From UBA11579 sp039714215 (GTDB lineage Bacteria > Chloroflexota > Anaerolineae > Anaerolineales > UBA11579): a stretch of DNA of 18,028 nucleotides. This document shows positions 6,746 through 12,600 of this stretch, piece after piece. Position 1 is the first letter of the stretch; each line of letters starts with the position of its first letter. The position numbers were made by a program, and so were the translations under genes. Where the stretch lies: NCBI GenBank assembly GCA_039714215.1, contig JBDLJU010000035.1, positions 1-18,028 on the forward strand, written 5' to 3'. The notes beneath the pieces were generated by a model, which worked only from the letters and a program-made list of their open reading frames with translations, was not told where the DNA came from and made no database searches.

Positions 6746-7591
6746 TTATCCTTCTTCACGGATTCGCTTGAACCAGGTTTCCAGCCAGGGAGCCAAGATC
6801 ATCCCGGCGGCCATACCGACCAAAGTACCAATAATGGTGAAGCCTAATGGGCCAGCCTTGGCCGGCTCTGCAATAATTGCATCTTCGTCGGGGAGTCCTA
6901 ACCCGGCCTGCACAATATCTTCGGTGTCGCAAGGAATAATTGTCTCGCCGGCTGCTTCAGCCTGGGCAACTGCTTCGTCTGAGCAGAAGTCTTCATGCGG
7001 GTTGTGCATGTCCACACCGTGGCAGGAGTTGCATGTTTCCAGATTTGCCTGGAAGGTGTGGGTCATGTTGCCAGGACCGGAGCGCTCTTCATCATCATCC
7101 GTTTGCATGTGGCAGTCGGTGCAGAGGACATCGCTGCTGGCGTGAGCCGAGAAATCGTAGCCATGCACTACTTCTTTATGGCAGTTCTCGCAGAGCTGCT
7201 GCAGGGTATCGGTACGCAGTGAAGCGCTGTGTGAGTTGTGGCAGCGTACGCAGGTGAGGTCTTCCTCTCCATGGTGGCTGAGGGAAAATTCTTCTGCGGT
7301 GGTGGTATGGCAGGAAGCGCATAACCGGGAAGAAACATCGGTGGGCATGACTTCCTTCGGGTGGGTGTCGGCGACGGGGTAGTGGCAGGTGGTGCAGCCA
7401 ATCCCGGCTTCGCTGTGGCCGCCGCCGTCCCAGGTATCCTGGATCACTCGATGGCATGCCTGGCATTCCCCAACCGCTGGCTGCGGGAGGGCCGTTTCGC
7501 TGGCTTGAGCGCTCAATACGCTGGAGAGTAAGCCAAAAACAAGCGCAAAGCTCAGCCCAATGATTAGTTTCGAGAAGTTTTTGTTTGTCAT
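6746..7591 (-). CDS. Membrane-anchored heptaheme cytochrome c
   Basis: 281 aa. It has a Sec-type signal peptide (residues 1-30, likely cleavage after AQA) and seven CxxCH heme c sites at C43, C66, C91, C114, C134, C157 and C187. Extra histidines between the sites (H59, H106/H107, H121, H150, H178) could serve as distal ligands. An acidic linker leads to a C-terminal TM helix at about 249-268 (FTIIGTLVGMAAGMILAPWL) and a short basic end, so the heme domain sits outside the membrane with a C-terminal anchor. AGGAG precedes the ATG. It resembles the NrfB/cytochrome c3-like multiheme carriers rather than a catalytic NrfA: I see no CxxCK site. It lies 12 bp behind the 124-aa gene and 22 bp before the Fe-S gene. 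Confidence 0.92.
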   Translation of the reverse strand: MTNKNFSKLIIGLSFALVFGLLSSVLSAQASETALPQPAVGECQACHRVIQDTWDGGGHSEAGIGCTTCHYPVADTHPKEVMPTDVSSRLCASCHTTTAEEFSLSHHGEEDLTCVRCHNSHSASLRTDTLQQLCENCHKEVVHGYDFSAHASSDVLCTDCHMQTDDDEERSGPGNMTHTFQANLETCNSCHGVDMHNPHEDFCSDEAVAQAEAAGETIIPCDTEDIVQAGLGLPDEDAIIAEPAKAGPLGFTIIGTLVGMAAGMILAPWLETWFKRIREEG

Positions 7592-7603
7592 TATGTATCG
7601 CTC

Positions 7604-7978
7604 CTATATGGTGACAGGGTCAAGAGCCAGGATGAGTTCTTTGCGATACTCACATTCCTGGCATTGGATGGCCAAAACGCCGTTTACCCGATGGGATTCC
7701 CAACAGGGCTGGCCGGTTTGAAGTGCTGCCTGGCAATCTTTCATTTCTTCTTCCGAGCAGTTTTTAATATTGTGGCAGGGTTGATCCAGCCATAAATTCA
7801 GCAGTGTCTGGCGTTGATCGATTAATTGCGCTTCGATCGCTTCTTGTTTGGCTTCTTCGCGCCAACGGGTATCGAGCTTTCGCAGAAAGCTGCCCACCAA
7901 AAAAGTGATCGCTACCGGAACGCCGATGCGCAGCAGGATCCCACCAATAACTGCTGCTGTAATTTGAAGTTCTTCCAT
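7604..7978 (-). CDS. One-TM Cys-rich small protein of the redox operon
   Basis: 124 aa, no recognised family. It has one N-terminal TM helix (residues about 8-31, ILLRIGVPVAITFLVGSFL) followed by a strongly charged segment (RKLDTRWREEAKQEA). The C-terminal half is therefore probably cytoplasmic, with six cysteines: C68, C74, C82, C92, C106 and C109, the last two as CQEC. PCWESHR around C92 resembles the short CW/Cys motifs that follow signalling domains in some bacteria. A metal or Fe-S site is possible but unproven. The TM part is clearly similar to the 40-aa peptide encoded just upstream. AAGG lies about 10 bases upstream of the ATG. It sits 12 bp before the cytochrome gene, so it is probably a dedicated accessory or sensing subunit of the complex. 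Confidence 0.8.
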   Translation of the reverse strand: MEELQITAAVIGGILLRIGVPVAITFLVGSFLRKLDTRWREEAKQEAIEAQLIDQRQTLLNLWLDQPCHNIKNCSEEEMKDCQAALQTGQPCWESHRVNGVLAIQCQECEYRKELILALDPVTI

Positions 7979-7990
7979 ATGGTTAACCTT

Positions 7991-8113
7991 TTACCGGGCG
8001 GCTTTTTGGAATTTCTTCAGCAAACTGCCCAGTGAAAAAACGATGAACAGCGGAATAATAAAGCGGAGTGTCAACAGGATTGCGATTGTGCCGACGACTT
8101 CAATTCCGTTCAT
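7991..8113 (-). CDS. 40-aa single-TM peptide, first gene of the redox operon
   Basis: A short ORF that default gene callers could miss. It starts with an ATG with AAAGGAG 7 bases upstream, the best ribosome-binding site of the operon, and ends 12 bp before the 124-aa gene. The peptide has a short N-terminus (MNGIEVVG), one hydrophobic helix (about residues 8-30, containing RFIIPLFIVFSLGSLL) and a basic tail (KKFQKAAR) that should face the cytoplasm. It matches the N-terminal TM region of the 124-aa protein in pattern (ILL.(R)...P....F..GS.L.K), so the two look like paralogous helices. Small one-TM subunits are common in respiratory complexes, and that is the likely role, by inference. Confidence 0.75.
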   Translation of the reverse strand: MNGIEVVGTIAILLTLRFIIPLFIVFSLGSLLKKFQKAAR

Positions 8114-8156
8114 GATTAACTCCTTTGTAAAATAATTGAGTTCACGTGCTATATGT

Positions 8157-8185
8157 AATTTAGCAGACTGAGAGCAGTCAGTAAA
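8157..8185 (-). promoter_or_regulatory. Candidate promoter of the redox operon with an operator-like inverted repeat
   Basis: On the - strand TTTACT (8180-8185) and TAAATT (8157-8162) are 17 bp apart, which makes a moderate sigma-70-type promoter about 44 bp before the 40-aa ORF. ACTGA (8167-8171) and TCAGT (8178-8182) form an inverted repeat in the spacer and overlap the -35, a place where a bound regulator would affect transcription. Confidence 0.4.
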
Positions 8186-8226
8186 TTGGCTAAATGCCGT
8201 ATTTTTTCCGTTGGTTTTTATCCCTC

Positions 8227-8305
8227 AAAGACCATGGTTTTTGGGTGTTTTTGCCCTTAATTCTCTATCTGGATGGGTATTTCTCCCCATGAAATTGATC
8301 TGGGG
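8227..8305. promoter_or_regulatory. Palindromes upstream of the redox operon, candidate regulator sites
   Basis: Two symmetric elements lie between the response-regulator terminator and the operon promoter. One is ACCATGGT with flanking A/T symmetry (8227-8242). The other is ATGGG/CCCAT (8273-8290); its right arm can alternatively pair with TGGGG (8301-8305). They lie upstream of the proposed -35, where an activator of the NarL/LuxR class could bind. The adjacent two-component system makes this attractive, but no binding motif is proven. Confidence 0.3.
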
Positions 8306-8315
8306 CAGCATTAAA

Positions 8316-8341
8316 CAAAAAAACCCGCCAGTTTGGCGGGT
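8316..8341 (-). terminator. Rho-independent terminator after the two-component genes
   Basis: ACCCGCCA (8323-8330) and TGGCGGGT (8334-8341) form a perfect 8-bp GC-rich stem with a 3-nt loop. On the - strand it is followed directly by a run of T (the A-run at 8316-8323 read on the + strand). It lies about 80 bp past the response-regulator stop and separates that transcript from the redox operon. Confidence 0.9.
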
Positions 8342-8419
8342 CTGATGATTGAAGATCGTTCGATTTTGACTTATTTCGAGCAGAGAAATTCTCGAAATAA
8401 TATCTGGTCAACTGACCGA

Positions 8420-9064
8420 TTACGGTTTTATGATCCCCTTGCGGATCGCAAATTTAACCAGCTCGGTGCGGTTGCGCAGGTTGAGCTTGCGCATAATATT
8501 CTCTCTATGGCGGGCCACCGTCTTTGGACTGATGCTCAACGTATCTGCAATTTCATTGTTGGTGGCGCCATCTGCGAGATGAGCGAGCAGCTCAAGCTCA
8601 CGGTCGGTTAGCCCGTGCTGGTCATCTGCTTTCTCTCCTGGGTGGGAGAGAAAATCCCTGACAAGTAATTTTGCCAGGCTTGGATAAATATAAACTTCCT
8701 TCTCTGCTGCCGCCCGGATGGCAGTGAGCAGTTCTTCTGGGGCAGCGCGTTTGGGCACATACCCGGAAGCACCCACTTCGAGCATTTTGAAGAAATACTC
8801 TTCGTCCTCGTTAATCGTCAGCGCTACCACGGCGATATCAGGGTGCTGCTGCTTGATGATCTTTGTCGCCTCAATCCCGGTCATGTCCGGGAGGTGGATG
8901 TCCATCAAGATCACGTCAGGTTTGACCTGTCCAGCCAGCTTGATCGCTTCTTCGGCTGTGGCTGCTTCGGCAGCGATTTCTACATCATCCTCGCCATCCA
9001 GGATCATATGCAAACCAGAGCGGATCACCGCATGGTCGTCTACACACAGGATTTTAATTGTCAT
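8420..9064 (-). CDS. NarL/LuxR-family response regulator
   Basis: 214 aa from the ATG at 9064, which overlaps the kinase stop by 11 bp. GAGGA upstream supports this start over the GTG at 9079. The receiver domain (1-120) has the acidic pair D9-D10, the phospho-acceptor D55 (in VILMDIHLP) and the conserved Lys in VPKRAAPEE. The C-terminal LuxR-type helix-turn-helix (about 150-214) contains LTDRELELLAHLADGATNNE and TLSISPKTVARHRENIMRKL. It is a DNA-binding output regulator controlled by the kinase encoded just upstream. Its most likely target is the redox operon that begins about 300 bp downstream, by analogy with NarL-type control of anaerobic respiratory genes. This is inference. Confidence 0.95.
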   Translation of the reverse strand: MTIKILCVDDHAVIRSGLHMILDGEDDVEIAAEAATAEEAIKLAGQVKPDVILMDIHLPDMTGIEATKIIKQQHPDIAVVALTINEDEEYFFKMLEVGASGYVPKRAAPEELLTAIRAAAEKEVYIYPSLAKLLVRDFLSHPGEKADDQHGLTDRELELLAHLADGATNNEIADTLSISPKTVARHRENIMRKLNLRNRTELVKFAIRKGIIKP

Positions 9065-10559
9065 CAGTTTTTTCCTCACTCGTCGAAATGATCTTGCTGT
9101 TTTCAGTCTGGTAGGGGATTTCGATCTTAATCCTCGTGCCGTGACCTTGCGAAGAAGAGATTTTGAACTGCCCTTCGAGCAGGTTGATCCGCTCTTGCAT
9201 TCCGATCAACCCCCAGGACTGCATGTTTTGTTCGGCCAGGATTTTCGGATCCATCCCGATGCCATCGTCGCGGGTTTCAATCTGGATTTGATTTTTCTTG
9301 TAGGTCAACTCGACATGATAATTTTTAGCGTGGGCATGCTTGAGCATATTGGTGGTGGCTTCCTGGATCACCCGGTAAGTGGTGATTTTGATCGCATCGT
9401 TTACCGGGACTTCCTCTCCAACCGTTGTGAAATGGATCACAGTATCGGTGTGGTTGCGTACATCGTTCAGGAACCAGCGGATTGCTGCCGCTAATCCAAG
9501 GTCATCGAGGTGGGCGGGGCGCAGATTGAGGATAATCCGTTGAATTTCATTTAAAGCATTGGAGGTCATCGCTTCCAGCTTACGCAGGTTCTGTTTTACC
9601 CCGGTATCATTTTCGTTGACCTTGCTGTAGACACCCCGAAGACCCAACCCAATCGCAGTCAAAGTTTGTCCGGTGTCATCATGCAGCTCGCGGGCAATCC
9701 GTTGGCGTTCGGATTCCTGGGCTGAAACCACCTGGTTGAGCAGCCTGCCGCGCAGTTCTTCTCTTTTTTGTGCCTCATGCAGCTTGGAATCTTTGAGATC
9801 AGAAATTTGCCGCCGGATTTCTTCATCAAACGAGCGCATGAAGCGGATGATCGAGATTGCCACAATAATTGCCAGGCCTGCCCGTAAAAGTTGGACCGGG
9901 AAACCAAACCAGGCTCTGAATAAATCCTCGTTCAGGAATGTTGAGGGCGGCAGCCGGCTTTGTTTGACAAATAGCTGCCCGATGATTCCGTACCAGGCGA
10001 AGGCGATTGCGGCAACCAGGCTGTCCCGGCCAAAGCTGATCAATCCCGCTCGCCGGAATGTGCGCTGCTGGGCGATCAATCCAAAGCTGGCTGACAGTGC
10101 CGCAGGGATGCCTAATGAGTAGCGCGTCCAGGCACAGGCCACCTGGCATTTACCCGGGAGGATCGCGTAGGAACCGGATAGCATGGTTAAACCAATTCCC
10201 CAGATTCCTGCCAGGATCAGCGGCGCCAAAAAACTCAACCGCCGCTTTTTCATATCGGAAGACAATAGGGAAAAACCAAAGGCGCTCAGGGAGATAAACG
10301 AAAATGCCAGCATGATCAGGTTGATCGTAAACAGGAGCAAATCCTGGGATTCGTTGAGGTTCAGCCCCATCTGCTTTAACATGTCGATCCACTCATTGAG
10401 CCCGTGGAGGATGCCGAAGACAGCCAGCGGGCGCAGCGAGAGACGGATGAGTTCATCGGAACTCCGGCCGCCTTCAAGAATGATCGCTAAACCCATGCTG
10501 AAGAAAGCCAACCCGTATAAGAAGAATACGACCACTAAAAAGAGTTGGTTAGCGTCCAT
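9054..10559 (-). CDS. Membrane sensor histidine kinase (HisKA_3 type)
   Basis: 501 aa from the ATG at 10559 (AGGGA about 9 bases upstream; a TTG precedes it). The N-terminal 240 residues are a multi-TM region of roughly seven helices with a conserved-looking loop (KCQVACAWTRYSLGIPAA), and I know no ligand for it. A coiled-coil linker (about 241-285) leads to the HisKA_3 dimerisation domain with the phospho-acceptor H293 in ARELHDDTGQTL; its DxxxQ pattern is the phosphatase motif of this family. The HATPase domain shows an N-box (YRVIQEATTNMLKHAHA), a G1 box (DDGIGM) and a GHGTRIKIEIP end. It is translationally coupled to the response regulator. The membrane sensor and the neighbouring operon suggest it senses redox or quinone state, which is inference. 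Confidence 0.93.
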   Translation of the reverse strand: MDANQLFLVVVFFLYGLAFFSMGLAIILEGGRSSDELIRLSLRPLAVFGILHGLNEWIDMLKQMGLNLNESQDLLLFTINLIMLAFSFISLSAFGFSLLSSDMKKRRLSFLAPLILAGIWGIGLTMLSGSYAILPGKCQVACAWTRYSLGIPAALSASFGLIAQQRTFRRAGLISFGRDSLVAAIAFAWYGIIGQLFVKQSRLPPSTFLNEDLFRAWFGFPVQLLRAGLAIIVAISIIRFMRSFDEEIRRQISDLKDSKLHEAQKREELRGRLLNQVVSAQESERQRIARELHDDTGQTLTAIGLGLRGVYSKVNENDTGVKQNLRKLEAMTSNALNEIQRIILNLRPAHLDDLGLAAAIRWFLNDVRNHTDTVIHFTTVGEEVPVNDAIKITTYRVIQEATTNMLKHAHAKNYHVELTYKKNQIQIETRDDGIGMDPKILAEQNMQSWGLIGMQERINLLEGQFKISSSQGHGTRIKIEIPYQTENSKIISTSEEKTDDN

Positions 10560-10611
10560 CAAATTGTTCCCTTATAAATATACTTGCATACATATATTAA
10601 TACCTGTTCAT

Positions 10612-10617
10612 ATTATA
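10612..10617 (-). promoter_or_regulatory. -10 box of the two-component operon
   Basis: TATAAT on the - strand, about 50 bp before the kinase ATG, in an AT-rich leader. No clear -35 is seen 16-18 bp further up, so an activator or an alternative contact may be needed. Confidence 0.4.
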
Positions 10618-10702
10618 CCCGCAAGGTTCCGCGTTTTCGCATTTTTTTGATGGGGAGCCTATCAGGGTGATCCCCAGGGATGCGGTTAACCAAAAACAAA
10701 AG

Positions 10703-10708
10703 TATAAT
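10703..10708 (+). promoter_or_regulatory. -10 box of the methyltransferase/GT2 operon
   Basis: TATAAT on the + strand, 34 bp before the ATG at 10743, which is followed by a proper Shine-Dalgarno (AAGGATG). No convincing -35 at 16-18 bp. It lies about 85 bp from, and divergent to, the kinase -10 box. Confidence 0.45.
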
Positions 10709-10742
10709 GATTGCGGTTAGATTTCATATTTAAGGATGCCTG

Positions 10743-11609
10743 ATGGACCAGCAAACCCTGCCAGAATACGAACAATCCGCGATGGAAACCACGCCCTGCC
10801 CGCTGTGCGGCGGTGCGGACTACCGCGAGGAGATCGAATTTTCACCTTTCACTGTAGTGCAGTGCCAGGCGTGCGAATTATATTATCTCTCCCCGCGGCT
10901 CACTGCTGAAGCGATCACCAAAATCTATCAGCAGGATAATTATTTCGACGAATCTGCAGAGGGCGGGTACAGCAGCTACCTCGAACAGGAACTGGCTTTG
11001 CGGGCAACCTACCGCCGCTTTCTGAAAGGATTGAAGCGGGAGGGGCTATCCGGCGGTGATCTGCTGGAGATCGGCTGCGGGTTTGGGTATTTCCTCGACG
11101 AAGCCCGCCCGTATTTTAAACACACCACCGGCACGGATTTCTCATCCGGCGCATGTCAGGCTGCCGGAGAGGTGGCTGATCACGTTTTTCTTGGCGGCCT
11201 GGCCGAGGTGCCTGCTGAGATGTCTGCAAATTTGATTGTGGCATTGAATGTTCTCGAGCATACCTATGACCCGGTCCAGTTTTTAAAGGATGCCAGTTCA
11301 AAATTGTCAGCCGGGGGAAAAATTATCATGGCGGTGCCCAATATGGACAGTTTTATCCGTAAATTGATGGGGCGCGGCTGGCCTTCCTACAAGGTCCCGG
11401 AGCACACGCTGTACTTTATCAAAAACACGCTTATCCGTGTGATGCAGGAGGCTGGCCTGCAGAATGTGAAAACCACCCCTTTCCTGCATGCTTTCCCGGT
11501 CAATTTGATTGCCAGTAAATTTAAACTTAAATTGCCATCCGCTTTCCAGAAATTGATGATCTGGGTGCCAACCACGATGGTTGCCGCAATAGGTGAGAAA
11601 AATGAGTGA
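10743..11609 (+). CDS. Class I SAM-dependent methyltransferase with N-terminal Zn-binding motif
   Basis: 288 aa. The N-terminus has a rubredoxin-like zinc knuckle, C19-PL-C22 and C41-QA-C44, followed by YYLSPR, as in many methyltransferases of surface-sugar and natural-product clusters. The Rossmann domain shows motif I (LLEIGCGFG, residues 107-115), the acidic residue after beta2 (TTGTDFSS), and NVLEHTYDP and GGKIIMAVPN further on. This layout is the Methyltransf_23/C-methyltransferase-like group, whose substrates are often nucleotide sugars or lipid-linked intermediates. The substrate here is unknown. The ATG has AAGGATG 5 bases upstream. The stop overlaps the start of the GT2 gene (ATGAGTGA), so the two are coupled and probably act on the same glycan. 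Confidence 0.88.
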   Translation: MDQQTLPEYEQSAMETTPCPLCGGADYREEIEFSPFTVVQCQACELYYLSPRLTAEAITKIYQQDNYFDESAEGGYSSYLEQELALRATYRRFLKGLKREGLSGGDLLEIGCGFGYFLDEARPYFKHTTGTDFSSGACQAAGEVADHVFLGGLAEVPAEMSANLIVALNVLEHTYDPVQFLKDASSKLSAGGKIIMAVPNMDSFIRKLMGRGWPSYKVPEHTLYFIKNTLIRVMQEAGLQNVKTTPFLHAFPVNLIASKFKLKLPSAFQKLMIWVPTTMVAAIGEKNE

Positions 11610-12543
11610 AATGAAAACCCCGTTGGTATCTTTCGTGATCCCCGCTTACTGCGAGGAATCGAATATTGAAAACACCCTGGCCCAGTTGAATGTGCAGTTG
11701 GAGCAGGTAGAGGGCGCGTTCGAGTTTGTGGTGGTCGATGATGGCTCTGATGACGGCACCTGGGATGTACTCGAAAAGCTGAGTACATCAATGCCAAACC
11801 TCAACGCGCTGCGCTTCAGCCGAAACTTTGGCAAGGAAGCGGCCCTGTATGCCGGCCTGGAAGCCTCCCGCGGGGACGCGGTGATCGTGATTGATGCCGA
11901 CCTGCAGCACCCTGTGGAAATCATCCCGGAGATGATCCAGATCTGGCAGCAAACCCAGGCCGGGGTGGTGGATGCCAAACGGCAGCAGCGCGGCAGCGAG
12001 CCCTTCTGGCGGCGGATCGGCGCCTGGGTGTTCTATGCCATGCTGCGAGCGCTCTCTGGTTACGATTTGATGGGGATGTCGGATTATAAACTTTTAGACC
12101 GGGAGGTGGTCGACGCTTTCCTGGCAATGAAGGAACGCAACCGCTTCTTCCGGGGGATGATCCCCTGGTTGGGGTTCAAACACGTCGAGATTTCGTTTGT
12201 GACCTCAGAACGCAGCGGGGGGGATTCGAAATGGTCGCTCCGCAAGCTGGTCTCGTTGATGGTCACGGCAATTACCTCGTTTTCATCCAAACCGCTGCAG
12301 CTGATCACGCTCCTCGGCAGTTTGTTCTTCATCTTCTCGCTGCTGCTGGTCTCATTGGTGTTGTACCAGATTTCCACCAACCAGGCAGTTGAAGGTTTTG
12401 CTACGGTGATCATCTTGCAGCTGATCATTGGGAGCATCATTATGCTGGGGCTGGGGTTGGTTGGGACATATCTGGCAAAAATTTACGAAGAAGTCAAACA
12501 GCGTCCGTTCTTTGTGACCAAAGAAACGCTCAAGAAAAAATAA
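11602..12543 (+). CDS. Family 2 glycosyltransferase, polyprenyl-phosphate sugar synthase type (DPM1/GtrB-like)
   Basis: 313 aa from the ATG at 11602, which lies in the ATGAGTGA overlap with the methyltransferase stop; AGGTGA lies upstream. The GT-A domain begins FVIPAYCEESN, with VVVDDGSDDGT at about 43-53, FSRNFGKEAAL and the catalytic DxD motif D98-A-D100 (VIDADLQHP). ERSGGDSKWSL near residue 214 is typical of GtrB/ArnC/DPM-like enzymes. Two C-terminal TM helices (about 229-255 and 262-290) anchor it. Such enzymes move hexose from a nucleotide sugar to undecaprenyl phosphate on the cytoplasmic side, making donors for GT-C enzymes. A GT-C-type protein converges on it just downstream, which fits a shared pathway. 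Confidence 0.92.
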   Translation: MSEMKTPLVSFVIPAYCEESNIENTLAQLNVQLEQVEGAFEFVVVDDGSDDGTWDVLEKLSTSMPNLNALRFSRNFGKEAALYAGLEASRGDAVIVIDADLQHPVEIIPEMIQIWQQTQAGVVDAKRQQRGSEPFWRRIGAWVFYAMLRALSGYDLMGMSDYKLLDREVVDAFLAMKERNRFFRGMIPWLGFKHVEISFVTSERSGGDSKWSLRKLVSLMVTAITSFSSKPLQLITLLGSLFFIFSLLLVSLVLYQISTNQAVEGFATVIILQLIIGSIIMLGLGLVGTYLAKIYEEVKQRPFFVTKETLKKK

Positions 12544-12570
12544 TCGATGGGGATGTAGGGGGGAATACGA

Positions 12571-12600
12571 AAGCGCTGAGCGGAAACGCGCTTCAATTTT
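12571..12600 (+). terminator. Possible terminator between convergent genes
   Basis: AAGCGC (12571-12576) and GCGCTT (12588-12593) with an 11-nt loop are followed within a few bases by TTTT (12597-12600). It lies 28 bp past the GT2 stop and overlaps the stop codon of the convergent gene. The loop is long and the T-run short, so support is moderate. Confidence 0.35.

Noticed and set aside
8273..8290. NarL heptamer-like pair
   Set aside because: One heptamer fits TACYYMT, but the pair is in the opposite orientation to the known 7-2-7 arrangement, so I list it only as a palindrome.
8718..9494. 258-codon ORF opposite the kinase/regulator overlap
   Set aside because: It spans two well-supported genes antisense and shows no domain of its own.
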